Shown: positions 25,889 to 36,331, counted from the stretch's first letter. The stretch is 64,000 nt of DNA from Aeromonas encheleia (GCF_900637545.1 NZ_LR134376.1:1817001-1881000), one strand, 5' to 3'. Numbers and translations are program-made. Notes: generated from the sequence alone by a model not told the origin.

Positions 25889-28000
25889 ATGCTGAATGTG
25901 AGTGCCATTCCGTTAACCGACATCTCACCCATCTGGGATGACGGTTTTCTCTCTCTCTCCAAGAACCTGCTCTCCGCCGTCACCCTGGATGATTTCATCA
26001 AGAAGCTGAACCGGATCGATGCCTGCTTCGGCGGCGTGACCCGGGTCAACCTGATCCTCAACCTGGGCACCGGGGAGGAGGCTGTCTGCTACTTCATGGG
26101 AGGGCAGGGGCCACAGCACCTGATCTGCCACAAGGCCGATCTGCATTTTTCCAAGGAGCAGGCCATCATACTGCCGGCGGCCCGCTTCATGAATCGCTGC
26201 GCCAAGCTCGCCAGCACCCCTGTCTACGACGGCCTGCAATCTTATTGCCAGCTGCCCATCACCACGGCACGCAGCCACCTGGGCGGCATCGAGTTCATCA
26301 GCACCGAGGCGAACGCCTTCCCGATGGAAACCCTGGCCAAGCTGACCCAGCTCGCGGCCATCGTCGCCATCGCGCTGGAGAACGTGCTGGACAAGGAGCG
26401 CACCCTGGAGCAGGCCAACTCCCTGCGCCTCGAGCGCGACAGCTGCAAGATCCTGGTGGACGTCACCAATGCGGTGATCAAGTTGGTGCGCATCGCCGAG
26501 CTGCCGAGGAGCCTGTTCACCATACTGCAGCACCACTTCTCCATCAGCAGCCTCTGTCTGGCCGAATACAACGCCACCTCCGACAGCTTCAAGAGCTATC
26601 TGGTCAATCAGCAGGCCTGCGATGCGCCCGGCATCATCAACCACTCCTGCTTCGAGAAGAACTGCCTGCAGGGGGCCCTCGGCCACAGCGAGCCCTTCTT
26701 CATCTATCGGGAGCAGGGCCACGGCTGCAACGCGAGCTGCCGCTTCACCTCCCAGATCCTGCCGGCCGATGCGGACAGCTCCTGCATCCTGCCGCTGCGT
26801 TATCGCGGCAACCTGCTGGGGGTGCTGATCCTGTCTCATCCCCAGGCTGACTTCTTCGCCGACATCGACATCTCCCTGCTGGAGCAGGTGGCGGCGCGCA
26901 CGGCGATTGCCATGAACAACGTGCAGGCGCAGCAGGAGATCTCCAACACCAACGGCGCTAAGGAGAAGACCATCAGGGTCGCCGAGCTGCCGTCCAGCGC
27001 CGACTTTGCCAACATCATCTACCAGAGCGCCGCCATGGAGGCGGTGCTGGAGAAGGTGAGGCTGGTGGCCCAGAGCGACTGCTCGGTGTTGATCCTGGGG
27101 GAGACCGGTACCGGCAAGGAGCTGATCGCCCAGGCCATTCACGCCCTGAGCGCCCGCCGCGAGCAGGAGATGGTGAAGGTGAACTGCGCCGCCATCCCCA
27201 CCGGCCTCATCGAGAGCGACCTGTTCGGCCACGAGAAGGGGGCCTTCACCGGCGCCCTGACCCAGCGCATCGGCCGCTTCGAGCGAGCCCACAAGGGCAC
27301 CCTCTTCCTCGACGAGGTGGGGGACATGCCGCTCGACCTGCAACCCAAGCTGCTGCGGGTGCTGCAGGAGCACGAGCTGGAGCGGGTCGGCAACAGCAAC
27401 CCCATCGCCATCGATGTGCGGCTGGTGGCGGCCACCAACTGCGACCTGCTCTCCATGGTCAAGAACAAGCGCTTTCGCAGCGATCTCTACTACCGGCTCA
27501 ACGTCTTCCCCATCGAGCTGCCGCCCCTGCGCGAGCGGCGCGAGGACATACCGCTCTTGGTCAACTTCTTCATCAAGAAGATCGCCAGGCGGATGCGGCG
27601 CAACATCACTTCGATCCCGGCCGATGCCATGAAGATGCTGGTCTCCTTGCCCTGGTACGGCAACATCCGCGAGCTGGAGAACATCATAGAGCGGGCCGTG
27701 GTGATGACCCGCGGCCATGTGCTCAACCTCTCCCCCGACGAGCTGATGCCGCTCAAGGGCTACCACAAGATTGAGACCCTGGTCTATGACGAGCCGGCGC
27801 CGACCCTGTTCCGGGAGAGCCAGGGCCAGCCTGACGAGGGGGATGAGCGCCAGCGCATCATCGACACCCTGCGCGAGTGCAACGGCATCGTCGCCGGGGA
27901 GCGGGGCGCCGCCCAGCGGCTCGGCATGAAGCGCACCACCCTGCTGTCGAAGATGAAGCGGCTCGGTATCTCGGCGAAAGCCCCCCAGATCCTCGACTAA
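25889..28000 (+). CDS. fhlA: FhlA, formate-sensing sigma-54 activator
   Basis: FhlA binds formate and activates sigma-54 promoters of the formate regulon. The 703-aa product has a long N-terminal half with GAF-type sensing regions, then an AAA+ domain with GETGTGKE (Walker A, near 404), GAFTGA (sigma-54 contact loop, near 451) and FLDEVGDMP (Walker B, near 473). A C-terminal helix-turn-helix contains GAAQRLGMKRTTLLSKMKRLGI, very close to E. coli FhlA. Likely targets in this window are the promoters at 17193 and 22164, which share TCGTCAC elements upstream. fdhD follows after 12 bp. Confidence 0.95.
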   Translation: MLNVSAIPLTDISPIWDDGFLSLSKNLLSAVTLDDFIKKLNRIDACFGGVTRVNLILNLGTGEEAVCYFMGGQGPQHLICHKADLHFSKEQAIILPAARFMNRCAKLASTPVYDGLQSYCQLPITTARSHLGGIEFISTEANAFPMETLAKLTQLAAIVAIALENVLDKERTLEQANSLRLERDSCKILVDVTNAVIKLVRIAELPRSLFTILQHHFSISSLCLAEYNATSDSFKSYLVNQQACDAPGIINHSCFEKNCLQGALGHSEPFFIYREQGHGCNASCRFTSQILPADADSSCILPLRYRGNLLGVLILSHPQADFFADIDISLLEQVAARTAIAMNNVQAQQEISNTNGAKEKTIRVAELPSSADFANIIYQSAAMEAVLEKVRLVAQSDCSVLILGETGTGKELIAQAIHALSARREQEMVKVNCAAIPTGLIESDLFGHEKGAFTGALTQRIGRFERAHKGTLFLDEVGDMPLDLQPKLLRVLQEHELERVGNSNPIAIDVRLVAATNCDLLSMVKNKRFRSDLYYRLNVFPIELPPLRERREDIPLLVNFFIKKIARRMRRNITSIPADAMKMLVSLPWYGNIRELENIIERAVVMTRGHVLNLSPDELMPLKGYHKIETLVYDEPAPTLFRESQGQPDEGDERQRIIDTLRECNGIVAGERGAAQRLGMKRTTLLSKMKRLGISAKAPQILD

Positions 28001-28012
28001 GGGGCACCCTAG

Positions 28013-28834
28013 ATGTTGTCAGATACCGAAACCCCGCTGCACGAGCTGTGCGCACGGCGCGAGGTGGTTCACTACCAGCGGCGTGGCGTCACCACGGACG
28101 GCGCCATGCTGCTGCCCTGCGAAACCCCGGTGGCGCTGGTCTACAACGGCATCGCCCACACCGTGATGATGTGCAGCCCCACCGAGCTGGAGGACTTCGC
28201 CATCGGCTTCTCGCTGTCCGAGGGGATCATCGACAGCCTGCAGGACATCCACGACATCGAGCAGGTCGCCAGCTGTCAGGGCATCGAGGTGCATGTCACC
28301 CTGGCCAATCGCTGCGTCCATCGCCTCAAGGAGATGCGCCGTACCCTGACCGGCCGCACCGGCTGCGGCATCTGTGGCAGCGAGAGCCTGGATCAGGTGG
28401 TGCGCACCCTTCCGCGACTGCCCGACAGCCAGCGCCTCGAGGTGACCTTGATCGACAAGGTGCTGGAGACCCTGCGCCCCCTGCAACTGCTGGGACAGAG
28501 CACAGGCGCCACCCATGCCGCCGTGCACCTGGATGCGGCGGGCAACATCCTGGCCATTCGCGAGGACGTGGGCCGCCACATCGCGCTCGACAAGCTGGTG
28601 GGTCACCTGTGCCGCAGCGGTCGGCGCGATGGCGCCATCCTGGTGACCAGCCGCGCCAGCTTCGAGATGGTGCAAAAATGCGCCAGCGCCGGCATCGAGA
28701 TCCTGCTCGCCATCTCGGCGGCCACCGAGCTCGCGGTGGATCGGGCGGAGCAGACCGGCCTCACCCTGGTGGGCTTCTGTCGCCCCGGCCGGGCCGAGAT
28801 CTACAGCGGTCGCCAGCGCATCAGCCTGGACTAA
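28013..28834 (+). CDS. fdhD: FdhD, sulfurtransferase for formate dehydrogenase activity
   Basis: FdhD passes sulfur from the cysteine desulfurase IscS to the molybdenum bis-MGD cofactor of formate dehydrogenases, which is essential for activity. The 273-aa protein has the functional CxxC pair in GCGICGS (Cys118 and Cys121), plus [15 protein letters not shown] and [14 protein letters not shown], typical of the family. It is 12 bp after fhlA and probably cotranscribed with it, so the cofactor step for FdhF is encoded beside its regulator. Confidence 0.95.
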   Translation: MLSDTETPLHELCARREVVHYQRRGVTTDGAMLLPCETPVALVYNGIAHTVMMCSPTELEDFAIGFSLSEGIIDSLQDIHDIEQVASCQGIEVHVTLANRCVHRLKEMRRTLTGRTGCGICGSESLDQVVRTLPRLPDSQRLEVTLIDKVLETLRPLQLLGQSTGATHAAVHLDAAGNILAIREDVGRHIALDKLVGHLCRSGRRDGAILVTSRASFEMVQKCASAGIEILLAISAATELAVDRAEQTGLTLVGFCRPGRAEIYSGRQRISLD

Positions 28835-28882
28835 GCCGCACAAACAGCTCCCCCGTTTCGTCGGCCCCGTCTCGTCAGGTGA

Positions 28883-28911
28883 TTGGCGCTCGGGGCCGGC
28901 TCGGGTATAGT
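28883..28911 (+). promoter_or_regulatory. Probable sigma-70 promoter of recR
   Basis: TTGGCG and TATAGT are separated by exactly 17 bp, about 97 bp before the recR ATG. It lies within the 173-bp gap after fdhD. Confidence 0.55.
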
Positions 28912-29007
28912 CCTGCGCCAACAAGATAGGTTCGGATGGCCGAGCCTGTGGCTGCCCGCCAGCAGTCACGGCCTCTGCCCATTCGACACGGCTTCAAAGG
29001 ATACCCC

Positions 29008-29610
29008 ATGAAATTCAGTCCCCTGCTCGATGAGATGATGAAGGCGCTGCAGGTGCTGCCGGGCGTCGGCCCCAAGTCGGCCCAGCGCATGGCGTTCACC
29101 CTGCTCGAGCGCGAGCGCAGCGGCGGCCTGCGCCTGGCCCAGCTGCTCAATCGGGCGCTGACCGAGATAGGTCACTGCAGCCACTGCCGCACCTTCACCG
29201 AGAACGATCTCTGCGAGATCTGCGCCAATCCCAAGCGCGAGGAGAGCGGCCTGCTGTGCGTGGTGGAGAGCCCGGCGGACGTGGCCGCCATCGAACACAC
29301 CGGCCAGTTCTCCGGCCGCTACTTCGTGCTGATGGGGCACCTGTCACCGCTCGATGGCATAGGACCGGAGGAGCTGGGGCTCGAGATCCTGGAGCGCCGT
29401 CTGAAGGATGAGTCCATCAGCGAGCTGATCCTGGCCACCAACCCCACCATAGAGGGGGACGCCACCGCCTGGTACATCGCCGACATGGCCCGCGCCGCCG
29501 GCGTCGAGGTGAGCCGCATCGCCCACGGCGTGCCGGTGGGGGGCGAGCTGGAGCTGGTGGATGGCACCACCCTGTCCCACTCCCTGATGGGACGGCAGCG
29601 GCTGAAATAA
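29008..29610 (+). CDS. recR: RecR, recombination mediator
   Basis: RecR works with RecO and RecF to load RecA at gaps. The 200-aa protein has an N-terminal helix-hairpin-helix ([14 protein letters not shown]), a zinc finger with Cys57, Cys60, Cys69 and Cys72, and a Toprim domain ([12 protein letters not shown]). The ATG at 29008 has AAAGG 8 bp upstream and gives the normal length. In E. coli recR follows dnaX-ybaB; here the neighbour on the left is fdhD, so the FHL locus borders recR directly and dnaX-ybaB lies elsewhere. Confidence 0.96.
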   Translation: MKFSPLLDEMMKALQVLPGVGPKSAQRMAFTLLERERSGGLRLAQLLNRALTEIGHCSHCRTFTENDLCEICANPKREESGLLCVVESPADVAAIEHTGQFSGRYFVLMGHLSPLDGIGPEELGLEILERRLKDESISELILATNPTIEGDATAWYIADMARAAGVEVSRIAHGVPVGGELELVDGTTLSHSLMGRQRLK

Positions 29611-29656
29611 CCGGTCTGGGAGCCGGCCAAAAAACCGGCAGCCGAGGTCGTGATGA

Positions 29657-29688
29657 GGGGCGAGTGAGCAAGATTGCACACTCGCCCC
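29657..29688 (+). terminator. Hairpin after recR overlapping the htpG promoter
   Basis: A perfect 10-bp stem, GGGGCGAGTG/CACTCGCCCC, encloses a 12-nt loop and is followed by TTGATATTT. It may terminate recR, but its right arm ends at the first base of the htpG heat-shock -35 element. Confidence 0.5.
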
Positions 29689-29715
29689 TTGATATTTGGT
29701 GGGCCAGCCCCATCT
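29688..29715 (+). promoter_or_regulatory. Sigma-32 heat-shock promoter of htpG
   Basis: CTTGAT (29688-29693), a 14-bp spacer and CCCCATCT (29708-29715) match the sigma-32 consensus CTTGAA/CCCCATNT with one -35 difference. It lies about 40 bp before the htpG start. Confidence 0.8.
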
Positions 29716-29756
29716 AGGTTGGGAATCTGTTCAACCGACGTTTTGAGGATTGGTCG

Positions 29757-31670
29757 ATGACCCAAAGTGTTCACGCCGAAACCCACGGCTTTCAAACCGA
29801 AGTCAAACAACTGCTGAGCCTGATGGCTCACAGCCTCTACTCCAACAAAGAAGTATTCCTGCGCGAGCTGATTTCCAACGCCTCAGATGCGGCGGACAAG
29901 CTGCGCTTCAAGGCGCTTTCCGATGCCTCTTTGTTCGAAAACGACGGCCAGCTGCGCGTGCGCCTGGTGGTGGACAAAGAGAACAAGACCCTGACCATCT
30001 CGGATAACGGCATCGGCATGACCCGGGATCAGGTGATCGAGCACCTTGGCACCATCGCCAAGTCCGGCACCGCCGACTTCTTCAAGCACCTGTCCGGCGA
30101 TCAGGGCAAGGACTCCCAGCTGATCGGTCAGTTCGGGGTCGGCTTCTACTCCGCCTTCATCGTCGCCGACAAGGTGACAGTGATCTCCCGCGCTGCTGGT
30201 ACCGAGCCGAGCCAGGGCGTGCAGTGGGAATCGGAAGGTGAAGGCTCCTTCACCGTCGCTGACGTGACCAAAGAGGGTCGCGGTACCGACGTCATCCTGC
30301 ACCTGCGTGCCGAGGAAGAAGAGTTCCTGGACGACTGGCGCCTGCGCGCCGTGGTCGCCAAGTATTCCGACCATATCTCGGTGCCGGTGGAGATGTACAA
30401 GGAGGGCACCCCGGATCGGGAAGAAGACGGTGAAACCATCGTCGGCACCCCGGGCGAGTGGGAGCAGGTCAACCGCGCCACCGCACTCTGGACCCGTAAT
30501 CCGAAGGACATCAAGGATGAGGAGTACCAGGAGTTCTACAAGCACGTCGCCCACGACTTCGAGGATCCGCTGTTGTGGGGTCACAACCGGGTGGAAGGGG
30601 CGCAGGAGTACACCAGCCTGCTCTACGTGCCGGCCCGCGCACCGTTCGATCTTTACAACCGCGAGCAGAAGCACGGCCTGAAGCTCTACGTGCAGCGCGT
30701 CTTCATCATGGACGACGCCGAGCAGTTTATGCCGACCTACCTGCGCTTCGTCAAAGGGGTGCTGGACTCCAACGATCTGCCGCTCAACGTCAGCCGCGAG
30801 ATCCTGCAGGACAACAAGGTCACCGCCTCCCTGCGCAAGGCTTGCTCCAAGCGCGTCCTGACCATGCTCAACAAGCTGGCCAAGGATGACGGCGAGAAGT
30901 ACGCCAAGTTCTGGAGCGAGTTCGGCAACGTGCTCAAAGAGGGCCCGGCCGAGGATTACGCGAACCGCGAGGAGATCGCCAAGCTGCTGCGCTTCGCCAG
31001 CACCGCCGGCGAGGGCGAAGCTCAGACGGTCTCCCTTGAGGATTACGTTGGCCGAATGAAGGAAGGCCAGCAGAAGATTTACTACATCACCGCCGACAGC
31101 TTCGCCGCGGCCAAGAACAGCCCGCACCTCGAGATCTTCCGCAAGAAGGGCGTCGAAGTGCTGCTGATGTGGGAGCGGGTGGACGAGTGGCTGATGAGCC
31201 ACCTCACCGAGTTCGACGGCAAGCAGCTGGTCTCAGTCACCCGTGGCGAGCTGGACCTGGGCGAGCTGGAGGACGAAGCGGCCAAGCAGGCGCAGGAGGA
31301 GGCCGAGAAGGCCAACGCCGGTCTGGTTGAGCGGGTCAAGAGCAGCCTCGGCGAGGCGGTGAAAGAGGTGCGTGTCACCCACCGTCTGACCGACTCACCC
31401 TCTTGCATCGTCACCGACGACCACGGCATGAGCACCCAGATGATCAAGCTGATGCGCGCCGCCGGCCAGCCGGTACCGGAGCAGAAGTACATCCTGGAGC
31501 TCAACCCGGACCATGCGCTGGTGAAGAAGCTCGACACCATCACCGACGACAACCTGTTCGGTGAGTGGGTCAGCCTCTTGCACGAGCAGGCCCAACTGGC
31601 GGAGCAGGGCGGTCTCAATGACCCGGCCAGCTTCGTGTCTCGAGTCAACCGTCTGCTACTCCAGGCGTGA
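29757..31670 (+). CDS. htpG: HtpG, bacterial Hsp90 chaperone
   Basis: This cytoplasmic Hsp90 homologue has 637 aa. The GHKL ATPase domain shows [22 protein letters not shown] and [13 protein letters not shown], followed by the middle and C-terminal dimerisation domains. Its length and N-terminus match E. coli HtpG (624 aa) with minor insertions. It has a near-consensus sigma-32 promoter upstream and a strong terminator downstream, so it is probably monocistronic and heat-induced. Confidence 0.97.
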   Translation: MTQSVHAETHGFQTEVKQLLSLMAHSLYSNKEVFLRELISNASDAADKLRFKALSDASLFENDGQLRVRLVVDKENKTLTISDNGIGMTRDQVIEHLGTIAKSGTADFFKHLSGDQGKDSQLIGQFGVGFYSAFIVADKVTVISRAAGTEPSQGVQWESEGEGSFTVADVTKEGRGTDVILHLRAEEEEFLDDWRLRAVVAKYSDHISVPVEMYKEGTPDREEDGETIVGTPGEWEQVNRATALWTRNPKDIKDEEYQEFYKHVAHDFEDPLLWGHNRVEGAQEYTSLLYVPARAPFDLYNREQKHGLKLYVQRVFIMDDAEQFMPTYLRFVKGVLDSNDLPLNVSREILQDNKVTASLRKACSKRVLTMLNKLAKDDGEKYAKFWSEFGNVLKEGPAEDYANREEIAKLLRFASTAGEGEAQTVSLEDYVGRMKEGQQKIYYITADSFAAAKNSPHLEIFRKKGVEVLLMWERVDEWLMSHLTEFDGKQLVSVTRGELDLGELEDEAAKQAQEEAEKANAGLVERVKSSLGEAVKEVRVTHRLTDSPSCIVTDDHGMSTQMIKLMRAAGQPVPEQKYILELNPDHALVKKLDTITDDNLFGEWVSLLHEQAQLAEQGGLNDPASFVSRVNRLLLQA

Positions 31671-31677
31671 TGGCGCA

Positions 31678-31707
31678 GGCCCACTGTGATGCAGTGGGCC
31701 TTTTTAT
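31678..31707 (+). terminator. Intrinsic terminator of htpG
   Basis: A 9-bp perfect stem, GGCCCACTG/CAGTGGGCC, with loop TGATG is followed by five T residues, 8 bp past the stop. Confidence 0.93.
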
Positions 31708-31903
31708 TGGGCGCTCGCTGCCGATGGGGCGGGCGCCTCGCCAGTTGATGGATTGCTGCATTTTCAATCACTTTTTGTGTGCCGGCCCTGCGCCTTAAGT
31801 CGCATCGCCAGCGCGTACACATGGTGATAATGTGGGCACTCACACGGGGCAAGCTTGTTAAAACGGGCGAAACCGTGTAGTTTTTTGCCTTCTCAAGAAT
31901 TGA

Positions 31904-32572
<669 letters not shown>

Positions 32573-32608
32573 GTCTGCCCATTGTCGGTTGACAAGACAG
32601 CATGAAAT

Positions 32609-32631
32609 AAGGGTCCATCCAGGGCCCTTTA
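32609..32631 (+). terminator. Small terminator between adk and hemH
   Basis: An 8-bp stem, AAGGGTCC/GGGCCCTT (one G-U pair), with loop ATCCA is followed by a short T-rich tract. Confidence 0.65.
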
Positions 32632-32677
32632 TTGCATTAAAACAAGAACGACAAAAATAGAACGACAGGAAGCTAAC

Positions 32678-33652
32678 GTGACCACGAAAACCGGGATCTT
32701 GCTAGTCAATCTGGGGACGCCAGCCGCACCGACCACGGCGGCCGTCAAGGCCTTCCTCAGCCAGTTCCTCCAGGACCCGCGGGTGGTCGAGATACCCCGC
32801 CTGCTGTGGTCGCCGCTGCTCACCTTCGCCATTCTGCCGTTCCGTGCCCCCAGGGTTGCCAAGCTCTACCAGCAGGTCTGGACCGAGCAAGGCTCACCGC
32901 TGATGGCCATCAGCCAGCGTCAGCGCGATGCCCTGGAGCAAGAGCTCAAGCGCGAAGGGGTGGAGGTGCCCGTGGTGCTCGCCATGACCTATGGCAGCCC
33001 CTCGCTCAGCGATGGCTGGCAGGCGCTCAAGGCGCAGGGCGTCAACCGGGTGATACTGCTGCCGCTCTATCCGCAGTATGCCGCCAGCACCACGGCCGCG
33101 GTGTTCGACGGCTGGGCCAGGGTGATGCAGGGCGAGCGCCACCTACCGGTGATGCGCCTCATCCGTGACTACCATAATCACCCCGAATACATTCAGGCGC
33201 TGGCCATGAGCGTGCGCCGCCAGTGGGAGCAGCAGGGCCAGGGTGAGCACCTGCTGATGTCGTTCCACGGCATCCCCCAGCGCTGCGAGGACGAGGGGGA
33301 TCCCTATGGTCACCAGTGCCGCCGCACCGCGACCCTGCTGGCCGAGGCGCTGGGTCTGGCCCCCGAGCAGTGGAGCGCCAGCTTCCAGTCCCGCTTCGGC
33401 AAGCAGGAGTGGCTCAAGCCTTATACCGATGCCACCATCACGGCGCTGGCGGGGCAGGGGATCAAGCGGCTTGACGTGATCTGCCCGGCGTTCTCCGCCG
33501 ACTGCCTCGAGACCCTGGAGGAGATCCAGGTCGAGAACCGCGCCCTCTTCATCGAGGGGGGCGGAGAGCAGTTCCACTACATTCCCGCGCTCAACAGCGA
33601 TCAGGCCCATATCCGCATGATGGTGTCGCTCATCTGCCGCGAGCTGGCATGA
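32678..33652 (+). CDS. hemH: Ferrochelatase
   Basis: HemH inserts ferrous iron into protoporphyrin IX, the last step of haem synthesis. The 324-aa protein shows GILLVNLGTPAAP at the start, the active-site SFHGIPQR, and ICPAFSADCLETLEEI near the C-terminus. It starts with GTG, supported by AGGAAG upstream. The last codons and stop are partly duplicated immediately downstream (33618-33715). Confidence 0.97.
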   Translation: MTTKTGILLVNLGTPAAPTTAAVKAFLSQFLQDPRVVEIPRLLWSPLLTFAILPFRAPRVAKLYQQVWTEQGSPLMAISQRQRDALEQELKREGVEVPVVLAMTYGSPSLSDGWQALKAQGVNRVILLPLYPQYAASTTAAVFDGWARVMQGERHLPVMRLIRDYHNHPEYIQALAMSVRRQWEQQGQGEHLLMSFHGIPQRCEDEGDPYGHQCRRTATLLAEALGLAPEQWSASFQSRFGKQEWLKPYTDATITALAGQGIKRLDVICPAFSADCLETLEEIQVENRALFIEGGGEQFHYIPALNSDQAHIRMMVSLICRELA

Positions 33653-33715
33653 TGATGCGCTCCATGTCGCGCACGGCTGATGGTGTCGCCCATTATTTGC
33701 CGCGAGCTGGCATGA
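33618..33715. repeat. Tandem duplication of the hemH 3' end
   Basis: The stretch TGATGGTGTCGCTCATCTGC through CGCGAGCTGGCATGA at 33618-33652 reappears at 33678-33714 with a few substitutions and a 3-bp insertion. The offset is about 60 bp. The second copy again ends in ELA and a stop in its own hemH frame. Confidence 0.85.
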
Positions 33716-33744
33716 GCCACATTGCTTTCAGGATCCAACGATAA
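33649..33744 (+). CDS. Short ORF (31 codons) starting in the hemH stop
   Basis: ATG overlaps the hemH TGA as ATGA. The frame runs through the duplicated segment out of register with hemH and ends in TAA, which partly overlaps the AAGGAG ribosome site of the next gene. It has no recognisable protein features. It is probably a consequence of the duplication; translation is unproven. Confidence 0.25.
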   Translation: MMMRSMSRTADGVAHYLPRAGMSHIAFRIQR

Positions 33745-33752
33745 GGAGTGTC

Positions 33753-34148
33753 ATGATGATGCATATCACGCTGATCTACGCCGGCCTCTTGGGGCTTTTG
33801 TTCCTGCTGCTCTCCTGCTGGGTGGTCAAGCGTCGGCGCCAGTTCAGGGTCAAGATAGGAGCAGGGGACGCGCCCGAGATGCTGGCGGCGATCCGAGCCC
33901 ACGGCAACTTCGCCGAGTACGTGCCGCTCACCCTGCTGCTGATGGCCCTGTGCGAGCTGGCCGGGGTCGGCGCCTTCTGGCTGCACCTCGGCGGCTCGCT
34001 GCTGCTGGTGGGGCGGATACTGCACGCCATCGGCATCCAGCTGCCCGAGGCACCGAACAAGCCCCGGCTGTTTGGCACCCTGTGCTTCTGGTTGTCGCTT
34101 GGGATCTTCTCGGTGCTGGCCCTGGTGCAGGGGTTGTCATTCGGCTGA
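33753..34148 (+). CDS. MAPEG-family membrane protein, YecN-like
   Basis: A 131-aa integral membrane protein with four hydrophobic segments and the MAPEG-type stretch AIRAHGNFAEYVPLTLLL followed by LHAIGIQLPE. MAPEG proteins include glutathione transferases of membranes, but bacterial YecN-like members have no firmly known reaction. An AAGGAG ribosome site precedes the ATG run at 33753. It sits between hemH and gsk and ends in a strong terminator. Confidence 0.88.
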   Translation: MMMHITLIYAGLLGLLFLLLSCWVVKRRRQFRVKIGAGDAPEMLAAIRAHGNFAEYVPLTLLLMALCELAGVGAFWLHLGGSLLLVGRILHAIGIQLPEAPNKPRLFGTLCFWLSLGIFSVLALVQGLSFG

Positions 34149-34174
34149 GGCCTGGCCCCGGCAGACAGCGAAAC

Positions 34175-34201
34175 ACCACCTCCCCGCGAGGTGGTTTTTT
34201 T
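34175..34201 (+). terminator. Intrinsic terminator after the MAPEG gene
   Basis: An 8-bp stem, ACCACCTC/GAGGTGGT, with a CCCGC loop runs into seven T residues. Confidence 0.92.
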
Positions 34202-34333
34202 GGCTCCAAGATCAAACGTTTGCCTCGCCAGCCCTTGTCTATACTGACCCCATATTTTAATCGGGCGACTTTTCGGCGAGGCGGATTGTGTTAAAATCCC
34301 GCCCCTCTTCCCCCCAGAGCACAGAACATTGCC

Positions 34334-35638
34334 ATGAAATTTCCCGGTCAGCGCAAGTCCAAACACTACTTCCCGGTCGACAGGCGTGATCCCCTGATCC
34401 CGCAGAATCCCCTGCTCACCGAACTGGGCAAGGCCTATGTAGTGGGCATCGATCAGACCCTGGTGGACATCGAAGCGCATGTGGACGAGGACTTCCTGAA
34501 CCGTTATGGCCTGAGCAAGGGCCACTCGGTGGTGATCAGCGATGACGTGGCCGAGCGGGTCTACGAAGAGCTCAAGACCAACAACATGGTGGTGAGTGAG
34601 TTCGCCGGTGGCACCATTGGCAACACCATGCACAACTACTCGGTGCTGGCCGATTCCCACTCCATCCTGCTCGGGGTGATGAGCCAGGACATCCGCATCG
34701 GCAGCTACGCCTACCGCTATCTGTGCAACACCTCCTCCCGCGTCAACCTGGACTACCTGCAACCGGTCGACGGCCCGGTCGGTCGCTGCTTCACCTTCAT
34801 CACCGAGTGTGGCGAGCGCAGCTTCGGCATCAACGCCGGCAAGATGAACCAGCTGGATGTGCACCATGTGCCGGAAGAGGTGATCAAGGGGGCCTCCGCC
34901 CTGGTGATCACCGCCTACCTGGTGCGCGGTGACGATGGCGACCCCATGAAAGAGGCCGCCATGAGCGCGGTGCGCTACGCCCGCGAGGCCGGGGTGCCTG
35001 TGGTGCTGACCCTGGGCACCCGTTTCGTCATCGCCGACAATCCCCAGTGGTGGCGCGACTTCATCGCCGAGAACGTGACGGTGCTGGCGATGAACGAGGA
35101 CGAGGGCGAGGCCCTGACCGGGATCAAGGATCCCCTCGGCGCCGCCGACAAGGCCCTCGACTGGGCCGACATGGTGCTCTGCACCGCCGGCCCCATCGGC
35201 CTCTACATGGCGAGCTACACCGAGGAAGATTACAAGCGCGAGACCACCCATACCCTGCTGCCCGGGGTCATACCCGAGTTCAACATGTATGAGTTCAGCC
35301 GCCCCATGGCCCGTGCCAAGTGCCGCAAACCGGCGCGCATCTACTCCCACATCTCCCCCTACATGGGCGGGCCTGAGAAGATCAAGAACACCAATGGCGC
35401 GGGGGATGGCGCGCTGTCTGCCGTGCTGCACGACATGGTGGCCAACGCCTATCACCGCATGAATGTGCCGAACTCCGCCAAGCACATGTCCGAGTTCCTC
35501 ACCTACTCCTCCCTGGCCCAGGTGTGCAAATACGCCAACCGGGTCAGCTACGAGGTGCTGGCCCAGAGCAGCCCGCGCCTCTCCCGCGGTCTGCCCGAGA
35601 AGGAAGACAGCCTGGAAGAGGTGTACTGGGAGCGTTGA
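34334..35638 (+). CDS. gsk: Inosine-guanosine kinase
   Basis: Gsk phosphorylates inosine and guanosine to IMP and GMP in purine salvage. At 434 aa it has the same length as E. coli Gsk. It is a PfkB-family sugar kinase with the C-terminal anion-hole motif NTNGAGDGALSA. Position near hemH is conserved with E. coli. It is a single gene with its own upstream region after the MAPEG terminator. Confidence 0.96.
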   Translation: MKFPGQRKSKHYFPVDRRDPLIPQNPLLTELGKAYVVGIDQTLVDIEAHVDEDFLNRYGLSKGHSVVISDDVAERVYEELKTNNMVVSEFAGGTIGNTMHNYSVLADSHSILLGVMSQDIRIGSYAYRYLCNTSSRVNLDYLQPVDGPVGRCFTFITECGERSFGINAGKMNQLDVHHVPEEVIKGASALVITAYLVRGDDGDPMKEAAMSAVRYAREAGVPVVLTLGTRFVIADNPQWWRDFIAENVTVLAMNEDEGEALTGIKDPLGAADKALDWADMVLCTAGPIGLYMASYTEEDYKRETTHTLLPGVIPEFNMYEFSRPMARAKCRKPARIYSHISPYMGGPEKIKNTNGAGDGALSAVLHDMVANAYHRMNVPNSAKHMSEFLTYSSLAQVCKYANRVSYEVLAQSSPRLSRGLPEKEDSLEEVYWER

Positions 35639-35662
35639 TCGCGGCTTTTGCTGAAGAAGACC

Positions 35663-35682
35663 AAGGCGCCTGCGGGCGCCTT
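35663..35682. terminator. GC-rich hairpin after gsk, weak terminator candidate
   Basis: A perfect 8-bp stem, AAGGCGCC/GGCGCCTT, with loop TGCG lies 25 bp past the gsk stop but lacks a following T run. A second small stem (ATCCCC/GGGGAT) lies near 35813. Confidence 0.4.
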
Positions 35683-35918
35683 GATGCATGTCGGGGCTGG
35701 CGGCGAATACCCCGGCCAGGCACCGGTTGACCGGGCCGGCGACGGGCCATCTCGCCCACGCCGGCGACATGTCGAGGGCCCGGATCGCCCAATATCGTAC
35801 CCTATGGGCCTGATCCCCTCCTTTTTGGGGATAAGGCTTGAGTCTGCGGGGCTTTTGGGACACCATCAGCCCCATTATTGGCCAGCATTGGCCGACCGCC
35901 TGCAGGAGAGAGACCCCC

Positions 35919-36281
35919 ATGAGCAAACTAACTGACAATCTTGACGCCAATTTCCAGCTGTTTATCGAAGAAGTCCGCGAGTCGGGTCAGGTGTGGGGTC
36001 TGCGCTACGGTGAGGACTGGGTGGTCTGCCGCTCTGCCGAGTTCGAAGACGCCGACGTGATGCCGCTCTGGTCCGCCGAGGCCGATGCCCGTCGCCACTG
36101 CGTGGACGAGTGGGCTGACTACGAGCCTGAGGTGATCGAGCTGGAAGAGTTCCTCGACATCTGGATCAACGATCTGGACGAGGACGATGTGCTGGTCGGC
36201 CCGAACTGGAACGCCGATCTGGAAGGCCAGGAGCTCGAACCCATCGAGCTGGCCAAGGCCCTGATCGAACTGGATGCCTGA
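35919..36281 (+). CDS. DUF2750 family protein
   Basis: A very acidic 120-aa cytoplasmic protein (ELEEFLDIWINDLDEDDVL) matching what I recall of the DUF2750 family; no function is established. CAGGAGAG precedes the ATG at 35919, and longer upstream in-frame starts would lack this site. It is a single gene with a clear terminator 50 bp downstream. Confidence 0.8.
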   Translation: MSKLTDNLDANFQLFIEEVRESGQVWGLRYGEDWVVCRSAEFEDADVMPLWSAEADARRHCVDEWADYEPEVIELEEFLDIWINDLDEDDVLVGPNWNADLEGQELEPIELAKALIELDA

Positions 36282-36331
36282 ACAGTTCTGCATTGATGGC
36301 CCGCATTTGGGACCATGGAATGCCACCAGAA

